A program made the position numbers and the translations under genes. The notes under the pieces are model-generated. The model searched no databases. It saw nothing but the letters and a program-made list of their open reading frames with translations, and had not been told where the DNA came from. A stretch of 64,000 nt of DNA from QQWI01 sp964522015. GTDB taxonomy: Bacteria > Bacillota > Clostridia > Peptostreptococcales > Acidaminobacteraceae. This document shows, in pieces, positions 14,950-23,357 of this stretch (the first letter of the stretch is position 1; each line of letters begins with the position of its first letter). The stretch is taken from NCBI GenBank assembly GCA_964522015.1, contig CAZFST010000003.1, positions 1 through 64,000 on the forward strand, written 5' to 3'.

Positions 14950-16481
14950 TGAAGTTAATCAAATTATTTAAGAGCTCAGTGGCAGGTATTAGGGGTCGTA
15001 TGATGTTATATTCCCTACTGGTAATCGTCATGTCCGGTATTGTCAGTTTATATACATCCTATAGCTCCAGTGTGCTACTGTCTGAAATTGAAGCCATGTT
15101 TAAATTGTCTGTTCAATTGGATGGCATTGAACAAGAGTCGTCAAAGGCCCATCAGACGTTGACCATGTACATCGAACTAAAGTCCCTGGAAGCCCTTAAT
15201 GAATTTATGGAATCCATTGAAACCCTTTCAACATCAAGTCGCCAACTATTGGATGAATACGATTATACCCCTTCTCAGTTGCCCCTTAAAAATATAAGCA
15301 ACATGATTGCCCGTTATATCGAGTTTGGATCCGACGCCATATTGGCAAAGCGTGGCAGGGATATTTCTGGTAGCCGTGAATCCTATTTAAAAGCAACTGA
15401 TACAAAAGTATTGATTCAAGAAGTGGTTGATAATCTTAAGCTTGAGCAGTTAAACCAAAATATTAAACGTTATAAGTATCTTGAGATCAATGGTAAAAGG
15501 GTTCTTTTCTTCAATGTTTTAATGGTTTTAGCCATGATGGTTCTAACATGGCTCATCGTTTATGACATGACCCTAAAGATGACCACGCCAATCGTTCAAC
15601 TTTCCAAGGCAGCTGACGAAATCGCCCATGGTCATTTTAGTGGAAAAGCAGTAGTCGTTGATGGCAATGATGAAATAAAAGTAATGGCAGATGCCTTTAA
15701 CCAAATGAAAAAAAACATCGTCAGTTATATTGATGAGTTAAACCATGCCAATTTAGTGGAAACCCAGTTGATTGAAAAAGAGCTCCAAAATGCAAAGATG
15801 CAAACCCTGTTAAATGATGCAGAATTAAGGTCCTTGCAGTCCCAAATCAATCCCCATTTTCTTTTCAATTCATTAAATGCTGGTGTGCAATTGGCAATGA
15901 TGGAAGGGGCTGATACAACCCTTGTTTTCCTTGAGAATTTGTCCACCTTGTTTAGGTGTAATATAAGACCCCTTAATGAATTGGTGGGTGTTGATGATGA
16001 AATCCATCACATCCGTTCCTATTGTGAGCTTATGAAAATCCGTTTTGGCTCAAAGGTGTCCTACGACATCAACCTATCAGAAACAGTCAAAAAACAGCTA
16101 ATACTGCCAATGATCTTGCAGCCCCTTGTTGAAAATGCCTTTATCCATGGCATCGGAAAATGTGAAGAAGGGGGCCATGTTTCCATTTATGTGGATGCCG
16201 ATGATGCCACCATTGAGTTTAATGTAACCGATAGTGGCAAGGGAATGTCGGAGGATGAAATTCTAAGGATATTTAATAAAGATTCCAGTGGTACCGAGTC
16301 TATTCAGGTCCCTAAACGCAGCCATTCTTCTGGTATAGGCGCAGGTAATGTCATCCAGCGGCTCAAACTCATGTATGGGGATTTGGCCACCATTGCCATC
16401 GAAAGTCCGGGCAATTCAGTCATGGGCACAAAAGTTAAGATTGTGATGCCTTTCCAAGGTGCGGAGGTTGCAGATGTATAA
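14946..16481 (+). CDS. LytS/YesM-type sensor histidine kinase
   Basis: The 511-residue protein has membrane helices near residues 15-35 and 183-203 with an extracytoplasmic helical region between, then a HAMP domain (about 205-260), a coiled linker and a His_kinase domain with QINPHFLFN placing the phosphorylated His304. An HATPase domain follows, with N box (QPLVENAFIHG) and G boxes (DSGKGMS, SGIGAGNVIQRL). It should phosphorylate the response regulator encoded next. In the XylFII-LytS system of Clostridium beijerinckii a kinase like this pairs with an anchored xylose-binding protein; gene order here supports the same arrangement. Confidence 0.9.
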   Translation: MMKLIKLFKSSVAGIRGRMMLYSLLVIVMSGIVSLYTSYSSSVLLSEIEAMFKLSVQLDGIEQESSKAHQTLTMYIELKSLEALNEFMESIETLSTSSRQLLDEYDYTPSQLPLKNISNMIARYIEFGSDAILAKRGRDISGSRESYLKATDTKVLIQEVVDNLKLEQLNQNIKRYKYLEINGKRVLFFNVLMVLAMMVLTWLIVYDMTLKMTTPIVQLSKAADEIAHGHFSGKAVVVDGNDEIKVMADAFNQMKKNIVSYIDELNHANLVETQLIEKELQNAKMQTLLNDAELRSLQSQINPHFLFNSLNAGVQLAMMEGADTTLVFLENLSTLFRCNIRPLNELVGVDDEIHHIRSYCELMKIRFGSKVSYDINLSETVKKQLILPMILQPLVENAFIHGIGKCEEGGHVSIYVDADDATIEFNVTDSGKGMSEDEILRIFNKDSSGTESIQVPKRSHSSGIGAGNVIQRLKLMYGDLATIAIESPGNSVMGTKVKIVMPFQGAEVADV

Positions 16482-18087
16482 AGTGATGGTTGTAGATGAC
16501 GAACAAATTGTATTAGATGCCATGTCTTATATCATCAAAAAACGCAACGATCAAGTGACTGTTTGTGAAACGGCAACATCTGGTCGTGAAGCCATAGAAA
16601 AAGCCATTACCAGTCACCCAGATATTATTTTTATCGATATTCGGATGCCTGGTCTTTCTGGCATTGATGCCATAACCGAAATAAAACTGACACTCCCTAC
16701 CACCAAATTTGTCATTGTTTCTGCCTATGAGCAGTTCGATTATGCAAAGCAAGCGGTCCAACTGGCTGTAACAGACTACATTTCAAAGCCAATTAACAGG
16801 CAAAAGGTAAACGATATCCTCGACACTTTAATCAAGACCATAGACAGTGAACGGACCAAGAAAAAACGAGAAATCGATAATATTCATAAACTCAATCGGA
16901 TGCTACCATTTATGGAGTCGTCATTTATAAACACCCTTATTATGCCTAGAAATAATTCGGATGAAATCCTGGACCAACTATCATTATTGGATATCCAAGT
17001 GGGGTACGGTTGTTTTTTAACCATGGATTTAACTTTGGCCCACAACCCATTCAATGAGGGTCCCATTGAGCCACGGGGAGTCCTACTTAGTCAGAATGAC
17101 TATCAGAACATACGGCATTACATCAAAGAGATAACCCCGGCCTTAGTTGGACCTATGATGACAAATCGAATGCTGTTTTTTATGGCATTTGATCCGATAA
17201 AATCTCAATACGACATCCGTTTAGAAACCATGGACATCGCTGAAAAAATAGAAAAATTCGTTTCCAAAATGGGTTACAGGTGTGGTTTGGGCATAGGCAA
17301 TTGTCATTCAATACAAGATGGGAGCTTTAGTTTTCAAGAGTCTCTAAAAGCCCTCTTAAGGAGTGGTTCTGAGGGGATTTGTCATGTTGCAGACTTATAC
17401 CATGACAATTGTCATTATTTAGAAGAGACCAAACTTAAAATGCAGTTATTGCAAAGTGTGACAGCAGGTAAAACCGACTTGGCATTGTTTTATTTTGATA
17501 GGCTCTACCCAATCATTATTGACCGTAACGAAAAAATTATGGAGTTGGTTGTATTACTCTATCACGGGGCTTCAGAGGCAGAAATTCCTGAAGACTCTCT
17601 ATTGAACTATAATGATTACTTAAAAGACGCAGTGGCAATCAATCAAACAGAGATACTAAACCAATGGATTGTGACTAGAATAAGGCACATTGCTGGCAAG
17701 ATGGGAACTCTACGGGAAACCTCTTATAGCTATATAGTGGACCGGTGCCGAGCAGAAATAAAGGCCAATTATGCCACGGACCTCACCTTGGAAGGGGTGG
17801 CAAGAACCATTAATATAAGTCCGCAATACCTGAGCAAACTATTTAAAGATCAGATTGGTGTTACTTTTATAGACTATTTAACAGACCTTCGATTGATAGA
17901 GGCAAAACGGCTGATGTCACAGGGGACACTTTCTATAAAAGAAATTTGCTTTATGGTTGGTTATACAGATCCAAACTATTTTTCAAGGGTATTTAAAAAG
18001 CATATAGGTCTTAACCCCACCGAATATGCTCGGGGCCTTAATGGATTTTCTCATGATATCGAAGAGAGGGAAGCCATCCATGTTTAG
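16474..18087 (+). CDS. YesN-type response regulator with AraC DNA-binding domain
   Basis: ATG 16474 is chosen because GGAGG is correctly spaced and the receiver domain then begins at once (MYKVMVVDDE). The 537-residue product has an N-terminal receiver with acidic pocket Asp8/Asp9, phosphoacceptor Asp55 (FIDIRMPG) and Lys in YISKPI (about 105). A long middle domain has no clear motif. Two AraC-type helix-turn-helix units occupy about 435-530 (LEGVARTINISPQYLSKLFK and IKEICFMVGYTDPNYFSRVF). It overlaps the kinase gene by eight bases. The likely target is the sugar ABC operon starting at 19373. Confidence 0.92.
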   Translation: MYKVMVVDDEQIVLDAMSYIIKKRNDQVTVCETATSGREAIEKAITSHPDIIFIDIRMPGLSGIDAITEIKLTLPTTKFVIVSAYEQFDYAKQAVQLAVTDYISKPINRQKVNDILDTLIKTIDSERTKKKREIDNIHKLNRMLPFMESSFINTLIMPRNNSDEILDQLSLLDIQVGYGCFLTMDLTLAHNPFNEGPIEPRGVLLSQNDYQNIRHYIKEITPALVGPMMTNRMLFFMAFDPIKSQYDIRLETMDIAEKIEKFVSKMGYRCGLGIGNCHSIQDGSFSFQESLKALLRSGSEGICHVADLYHDNCHYLEETKLKMQLLQSVTAGKTDLALFYFDRLYPIIIDRNEKIMELVVLLYHGASEAEIPEDSLLNYNDYLKDAVAINQTEILNQWIVTRIRHIAGKMGTLRETSYSYIVDRCRAEIKANYATDLTLEGVARTINISPQYLSKLFKDQIGVTFIDYLTDLRLIEAKRLMSQGTLSIKEICFMVGYTDPNYFSRVFKKHIGLNPTEYARGLNGFSHDIEEREAIHV

Positions 18088-19144
18088 AAAAAAAGCGATT
18101 ATAATCATCTCAGCAATTATTTTGAGCTGTCTTTCCCTTGTATACTTTTTTAACAGAGACCTTAAAACAGAAATGAACGCCCAAGAAAATCAGCCTATTA
18201 AAATTGCATTCTTGATGGATTCTCTTGTGATTGAAAGGTGGCAAAAGGACAGAGATATATTTATGTCCAGGGCTAAAGAATTAGGTGCAGAGGTGACCAT
18301 TAAAAGTGCAAATGAGGATTTATCGGTTCAAATTAAGCAAGTCAAGGATTGTATTGACGAAAAGATTGACGTTATCGTCATTATTCCATCTGATTTAGAG
18401 GGTCTGAGTGGCGTATTAAAACAAGCAAAGCACAACGGCATCAGGGTTATCGCCTATGATCGGCTCCCCATGAAATCCTCGGTGGACTTGTATCTTTCCT
18501 TTGATAATCAAAAGGTGGGACAGCTTATGGGAACTGAGCTGATTAAAAGGGTACCAAAGGGTAATTATTTGGTGATTAATGGGTCTCCTAAGGACAACAA
18601 CGCTTATATGTTTAAGTCTGGATATGACGGTGTTTTAAAACCTGCCATAGACAAGGGGGATATTCAAATCATTGAAGATATTTGGGCAGTTGATTGGCGA
18701 GAAGTACATGCCTACGACGCTGTCAATCGTGCATTGAATCAAAATGTTAAAATTGATGCCATCCTTGGGGCTAATGACGATTTGGCAGAAGGGGCAATAA
18801 AGGCATTGTTGGAGAGAGGACTTGCCAGCGATGTCATGGTAGTTGGACAGGATGCAAATCTGTCTGCCTGTCAGCGGATCGTTGAAGGCACACAAATGTT
18901 GACCATTTATAAGCCTATAAAAGAACTGGCTAAAGCAGCCGCTGAATATGCCATTGACTTGGCACATGGTAAAGACATAAAGTCTGATGATCGGATTTAT
19001 GATGAAGAAACCTATATACCCTATGTGAAATTAGAGCCAATAGCTGTTACATCTGAAACGATGGTCGATGTTATTATAAATGGGGGCTTTCATAGGAAAG
19101 AAGACGTATTTAGGAATGTACCAGAAGACAAATGGCCAAAGTGA
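18080..19144 (+). CDS. XylFII-like anchored D-xylose-type binding protein
   Basis: ATG 18080 overlaps the end of the regulator gene by eight bases and gives a product of 354 residues opening with one membrane anchor (about 5-25) without a lipobox. The rest is a type I binding protein of the XylF/ChvE class: GSPKDNNAYMFKSGY, GANDDLAEGAIKAL and VGQDANLSACQRI match motifs of xylose-binding proteins. It is closest to the anchored XylFII sensor of C. beijerinckii, which binds xylose and activates LytS. Here it is the second anchored binding protein in the same operon as a single kinase. Confidence 0.85.
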   Translation: MFRKKAIIIISAIILSCLSLVYFFNRDLKTEMNAQENQPIKIAFLMDSLVIERWQKDRDIFMSRAKELGAEVTIKSANEDLSVQIKQVKDCIDEKIDVIVIIPSDLEGLSGVLKQAKHNGIRVIAYDRLPMKSSVDLYLSFDNQKVGQLMGTELIKRVPKGNYLVINGSPKDNNAYMFKSGYDGVLKPAIDKGDIQIIEDIWAVDWREVHAYDAVNRALNQNVKIDAILGANDDLAEGAIKALLERGLASDVMVVGQDANLSACQRIVEGTQMLTIYKPIKELAKAAAEYAIDLAHGKDIKSDDRIYDEETYIPYVKLEPIAVTSETMVDVIINGGFHRKEDVFRNVPEDKWPK

Positions 19145-19200
19145 CACCGATAGATTAATGATTTAATTTGGCTCCATCAAAAATAGCAAGCCCATAACTA

Positions 19201-19240
19201 ACTGGACAGGTTTAATTTTAAACCTGTCCAGTTTTATTTT
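19201..19240 (+). terminator. Terminator of the sensor operon
   Basis: ACTGGACAGGTTT (19201-19213) and AAACCTGTCCAGT (19220-19232) pair perfectly around AATTTT and run into a T-rich tail. Confidence 0.88.
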
Positions 19241-19291
19241 GTTAATTTTGTATAAATATTAAAATACTCTAGATGTTTATAATCCAGTCCA

Positions 19292-19347
19292 TTTAACTGG
19301 TAAGTGACTATAAGTAGAATAGAGTTAAGGAAATGAAAACGATTTTC
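19292..19347 (+). promoter_or_regulatory. Weak promoter and LacI-type palindrome before the sugar importer
   Basis: TTTAAC (19292-19297), 17 bases, TAGAAT (19315-19320) is a weak sigma-A promoter, as expected for an activated gene. GAAAACGATTTTC (19335-19347) is a perfect odd palindrome just after the expected start. It resembles a CcpA cre site but has one extra central base. Confidence 0.4.
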
Positions 19348-19372
19348 TAAACATTTAAGGAGGCATTCCAGT

Positions 19373-20437
19373 ATGAAAAAGTTGGTAGCTTTGTTGTTGA
19401 TGTGTGTTATGGTTGTATCGCTTATGGCAGGGTGTAACGTTTCCGGAAAAGACAAAATTGGTGTTTCAATGCCAACCCAGTCCCTTCAAAGATGGAATCA
19501 AGATGGTTCTAATATGAAAGCAGAACTTGAGAAAAAAGGGTATGCAGTTGAATTGCTTTATGCTAATGATTCTGTAGATCAACAAATCAAAGATATTGAA
19601 AACATGATTACTAAAGGGGTTAAAGTTTTGGTGATAGCATCAATCGACGGTGAAGCCTTAAAAGGCGTCCTTGCAGATGCAGCAAAAGATGGGATTAAAG
19701 TCATTGCTTATGACAGATTAATTAGAGGCAGCGAAAATGTTGACTACTATGCAACATTTGATAATTACTTAGTTGGACAGCTTCAAGGCAACTTTATCAT
19801 CAAGGCATTAGGTCTTGACACTGGCGCTAAGGGTCCCTTTGCAATGGAAGTGTTTGGCGGATCCCCTGATGACAACAACGCTTACTTTTTTAACGGCGGC
19901 GCAATGGATGCATTAAAGCCATATATTGATAATGGCGCCTTAGTGATTAAGTCTGGTCAAGTTGATATGGAGCAAATCGCAATTATGGGTTGGAAATCTG
20001 AAGGCGCTCAAGCAAGAATGGATAATCTATTAACGGCTAACTATGCGGATAAGGGGATTGACGTTGTCCTTTCACCAAACGATAGTTTAGCTCAAGGTAT
20101 TGTTGCTTCACTTAAAGCGGCTGGATACGGTACCCCAGATAAGCCATTCCCAATCTTAACCGGTCAGGACTGTGATACAACAAATGTAAAAATGCTAATT
20201 GCTGGTGAGCAGTCTATGTCGGTTTTCAAAGATACCAGAACATTAGCTGGTAAAGTGGTTGAAATGGTTGACTCTCTCTTGAAAGGTACAGAGCCACCAG
20301 TAAACGATACAAAAACATATGATAATGGGGTAAAAATTGTTCCTTCATATTTGTGTGAACCTGTATTTGCAGATGTTACAAACTACAAATCGCTGTTAAT
20401 TGATTCAGGCTACTATACTGAAGACCAATTAAAATAA
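19373..20437 (+). CDS. ChvE-type sugar-binding lipoprotein
   Basis: The 354-residue product has a signal peptide and lipobox MAGC (Cys20 or 21), so it is a lipid-anchored extracellular binding protein. Its fold is the type I sugar-binding family, with motifs GGSPDDNNAYFFNGGAMDAL, SPNDSLAQGIV and LTGQDCDTTNVK typical of the ChvE/multiple-monosaccharide group. It starts behind AAGGAGG. The next two genes encode the ATPase and permease, so this is the transport binding protein, in contrast to the two sensor-type proteins upstream. Xylose is likely among its substrates given xylA and xylB nearby, but ChvE relatives also bind galactose, glucose or arabinose. Confidence 0.92.
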   Translation: MKKLVALLLMCVMVVSLMAGCNVSGKDKIGVSMPTQSLQRWNQDGSNMKAELEKKGYAVELLYANDSVDQQIKDIENMITKGVKVLVIASIDGEALKGVLADAAKDGIKVIAYDRLIRGSENVDYYATFDNYLVGQLQGNFIIKALGLDTGAKGPFAMEVFGGSPDDNNAYFFNGGAMDALKPYIDNGALVIKSGQVDMEQIAIMGWKSEGAQARMDNLLTANYADKGIDVVLSPNDSLAQGIVASLKAAGYGTPDKPFPILTGQDCDTTNVKMLIAGEQSMSVFKDTRTLAGKVVEMVDSLLKGTEPPVNDTKTYDNGVKIVPSYLCEPVFADVTNYKSLLIDSGYYTEDQLK

Positions 20438-20456
20438 AATTCAAGAAAAAATTGCG

Positions 20457-20482
20457 TGCTGTGGTGAACTATTGCCACAGCA
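20457..20482 (+). promoter_or_regulatory. Intercistronic hairpin after the binding-protein gene
   Basis: TGCTGTGG (20457-20464) and CCACAGCA (20475-20482) pair perfectly with no T run after them. Such hairpins commonly protect the upstream message so that the binding protein is made in excess over the ATPase and permease. Confidence 0.6.
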
Positions 20483-20506
20483 TGTCCTTTGTAAGGAGGT
20501 AGAAAC

Positions 20507-22036
20507 TTGGATAATATATTAGAAATGAGAGACATCACCAAGACCTTTCCCGGTGTCAAGGCTTTAAATCAGGTTAATCTAGAGGTTAAAAAAGGGGAAA
20601 TTCACGGCATAGTGGGGGAAAATGGCGCTGGAAAATCAACTTTGATGAGTGTGCTCAGTGGTATTTACCCCCACGGTAGTTATACTGGGGAAATCATTTT
20701 TGAAGGAAAAGTATGTGCATTTAAAGATGTCAAAGAAAGCGAAAAACTTGGTATCGTGATTATTCATCAGGAGCTGGCCCTTAGTCCTTACATGAGTATT
20801 TCTGAAAATATTTTTCTGGGTAACGAACAAGCAACAAATGGGGTTATCAACTGGCATCAAACTCAAAACAAGGCAATTGAACTCATGAATTTGGTTGGTC
20901 TTAAAGGAAACCATGGCACTTTAGTTAGGGATATTGGCGTAGGAAAACAGCAACTCGTTGAGATAGCAAAAGCCTTATCAAAAGAGGTCAAATTGCTGAT
21001 TTTAGATGAGCCTACAGCTGCACTAAATGACGATGACTCAGACCATTTACTGAACCTACTGATGAAAATTAATCGTGAAAAGGGAATAAGTTGTATTATT
21101 ATATCCCACAAACTCAACGAAATTACCAAGATAGCTGACAATATAACCATCATTAGAGATGGTACTGCCATAGAGACTTTAAATTGCAAAGAGGATGAGG
21201 TAACAGAAAGCAGGATTATAAAGGGCATGGTTGGTAGGGATTTAGTCAATCGCTATCCGGTTCGTGAAGCCAATGTAGGTGAAACTGTGTTTGAGGTTAA
21301 AAACTGGACGGTTTTCGATTCTGGTGATGAAACTAGAAAACGGATTGACGGTGTTAACATACACGCTAAACGAGGGGAGATACTCGGTATAGCAGGGCTC
21401 ATGGGAGCAGGACGCACAGAACTTGCAATGAGTCTATTTGGTAGATCATATGGTCGCAATATTTCAGGGGATATCATCAAAAATGGTAAAGTGATTCACC
21501 TCAAAAATGTGTCTGAAGCCATTGAAAATGGGTTGGCATATGTGACTGAAGATAGAAAAACCGCGGGGCTTGTCTTAATTGAAGATATTAAGAGAAATAT
21601 AACAATGGCCAATCTAAAGAAAATAAGCAAATTTGGTGTTGTCAATCGGGATGCCGAGCGTCACATTGCAGAGGACTTTAGAAAACAAATGAATATAAAG
21701 TCCTCTAGTATTGACCAGCAAGTTGGAAACCTATCTGGTGGTAATCAACAAAAGGTCATACTAAGCAAGTGGATTTTTACGGATCCAGACATTCTAATTT
21801 TGGATGAACCAACCAGAGGTATTGATGTTGGTGCTAAATATGAGATTTATACCATCATACAAAGACTTGCCAATGAAGGTAAAACCATTATTGTTATCTC
21901 ATCAGAACTACCAGAAGTCCTAGGGATTTGCGATAGAATTTACGTTATGAACGAAGGTCGAATTGTAGGAGAAATGCCAAGATCAGAAGCGACTCAGGAA
22001 ACCATAATGGCATGCATTCTAAGAAGTATTAATTAA
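20507..22036 (+). CDS. Multiple-sugar ABC transporter ATPase
   Basis: The 509-residue product starts at TTG 20507, seven bases after AAGGAGG. It has two fused ABC domains, as in the RbsA/XylG/MmsA group. The first has Walker A GENGAGKST (about 37-45), the signature VGKQQLVEIAKAL and Walker B LLILDEPT. The second has a Walker A-like GLMGAGRTE with Arg for Lys, usual for this group, the signature LSGGNQQK and Walker B ILILDEPT. The phrase YPHGSYTGEI after the first Walker A is characteristic of the GguA/MmsA subgroup that partners ChvE. It energises sugar import with the next gene's permease. Confidence 0.93.
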   Translation: MDNILEMRDITKTFPGVKALNQVNLEVKKGEIHGIVGENGAGKSTLMSVLSGIYPHGSYTGEIIFEGKVCAFKDVKESEKLGIVIIHQELALSPYMSISENIFLGNEQATNGVINWHQTQNKAIELMNLVGLKGNHGTLVRDIGVGKQQLVEIAKALSKEVKLLILDEPTAALNDDDSDHLLNLLMKINREKGISCIIISHKLNEITKIADNITIIRDGTAIETLNCKEDEVTESRIIKGMVGRDLVNRYPVREANVGETVFEVKNWTVFDSGDETRKRIDGVNIHAKRGEILGIAGLMGAGRTELAMSLFGRSYGRNISGDIIKNGKVIHLKNVSEAIENGLAYVTEDRKTAGLVLIEDIKRNITMANLKKISKFGVVNRDAERHIAEDFRKQMNIKSSSIDQQVGNLSGGNQQKVILSKWIFTDPDILILDEPTRGIDVGAKYEIYTIIQRLANEGKTIIVISSELPEVLGICDRIYVMNEGRIVGEMPRSEATQETIMACILRSIN

Positions 22037-22049
22037 TCTGGAGGACAAA

Positions 22050-23225
22050 ATGGAAAACATTAAAATTGCTTTTAAACACAATTTAAAACAGTATTCCATG
22101 TTGATTGCACTCATTGTTATCATGGCAATGTTTCAGCTATTCACTGGTGGGATTCTACTAAAACCCATTAACGTTTCAAGGCTTATATTTCAAAACAGCT
22201 ATATTCTAATCCTGGCAATTGGTATGCTCTTAGCTATTTTAACCGGAGGCAACATCGACCTTTCAGTTGGCTCAATTGTGGCTTTTGTAAGTGCTTTATC
22301 TGCTGTATTCAGTGTCAGTTGGGGATTGCCAGTTTGGATTTCGATTATATTGGCATTAGTAGCTGGTTTATTAGCTGGTATGTGGCAAGGCTTTTGGATT
22401 GCATATGTTAAAATACCACCCTTTATTGTAACCCTAGCAGGTATGCTGCTCTTTAGAGGGATCAACAATATCATTTTGAATGGTAAAACAGTCTTGCTAC
22501 CAGAACTCTACACCAGTATTGCATCAGGGGTTATTCCCGATGTATTTGGCAATAATCCTAAGCTCCATGTAACAACCATTGTTATTGGTATTGCCTTTGC
22601 ACTTGTTTATTCGATTGTGGTTATAATAGGCAGAAATAATAAAAAGAAAAGTAAACTAGATGTGGAATCAATTTTTAGCTTCTCTGCTAAATGTTTAAGT
22701 GTATCATTGATCATAATCCTCTTTGCCTATTGGTTAGCCCTTGCAAATGGTTTGCCTTATATCCTCATCATTCTCGGTGTGCTAATTGGTATCTATGGGT
22801 TTATTACCAATAAGACCGTTGTTGGTAGACATATTTATGCCATGGGGGGGAATGCAAAAGCTGCAGCCCTTTCGGGGATTAAAACAAAGCGAATTTTATT
22901 TTGGGTCTACGCCAACATGGGGCTTCTATCAGCAGTTGCAGGTATCATTTTCGCTGGTCGTTTGAATTCTGCATCACCAACAGCTGGTGGTGGCTTTGAA
23001 CTTGATGCTATAGCAGCTTGCTTTATAGGTGGCGCTTCTGCTACTGGCGGTATTGGAACAGTGATGGGGGCTGTAATAGGCGGATTCATCATGGGTATTC
23101 TCAACAATGGTATGTCCATTATGGGTATTGGAACCTTCTGGCAACAGGTAGTCAAAGGTTTAGTATTGCTTGCTGCAGTAGCCTTTGATGTCTATTCTAA
23201 ATCAAAAGTCAAAACAGCAAAGTAA
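22050..23225 (+). CDS. Multiple-sugar ABC transporter permease
   Basis: The 391-residue membrane protein has about ten hydrophobic segments and belongs to the RbsC/XylH/MmsB permease family. It carries GGNIDLSVGSIVAFVSALSA near residues 66-85 and GRHIYAMGGNAKAAALSGI in the cytoplasmic loop that contacts the ATPase. The larger size and a basic internal loop (GRNNKKKSKLD, about 195-205) fit the GguB/MmsB subgroup. It starts 14 bases after the ATPase gene behind GGAGG and is the last gene of the importer operon. Confidence 0.93.
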   Translation: MENIKIAFKHNLKQYSMLIALIVIMAMFQLFTGGILLKPINVSRLIFQNSYILILAIGMLLAILTGGNIDLSVGSIVAFVSALSAVFSVSWGLPVWISIILALVAGLLAGMWQGFWIAYVKIPPFIVTLAGMLLFRGINNIILNGKTVLLPELYTSIASGVIPDVFGNNPKLHVTTIVIGIAFALVYSIVVIIGRNNKKKSKLDVESIFSFSAKCLSVSLIIILFAYWLALANGLPYILIILGVLIGIYGFITNKTVVGRHIYAMGGNAKAAALSGIKTKRILFWVYANMGLLSAVAGIIFAGRLNSASPTAGGGFELDAIAACFIGGASATGGIGTVMGAVIGGFIMGILNNGMSIMGIGTFWQQVVKGLVLLAAVAFDVYSKSKVKTAK

Positions 23226-23235
23226 TCACTTAACG

Positions 23236-23275
23236 ACAAAGTAATCACTTTAACACAAGGTGATTGCTTTGTTTT
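23236..23275 (+). terminator. Terminator after the sugar importer operon
   Basis: ACAAAGTAATCACTTT and AAGGTGATTGCTTTGT pair with a few G-U pairs around AACAC, and TTT follows. Confidence 0.75.
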
Positions 23276-23304
23276 ACAGTCTTCAGATGAATCCTAAAGT
23301 CATT

Positions 23305-23347
23305 AAAAGAACCGCTTAAGAGTGATTAAATCTTAAGCGGTTCTTTT
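23305..23347. terminator. Bidirectional terminator between importer and xylB
   Basis: AAAAGAACCGCTTAAGA (23305-23321) and TCTTAAGCGGTTCTTTT (23331-23347) pair perfectly with A and T runs on the two sides. It separates plus-strand mmsB from minus-strand xylB. Confidence 0.88.
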
Positions 23348-23357
23348 GTCGTATAGC

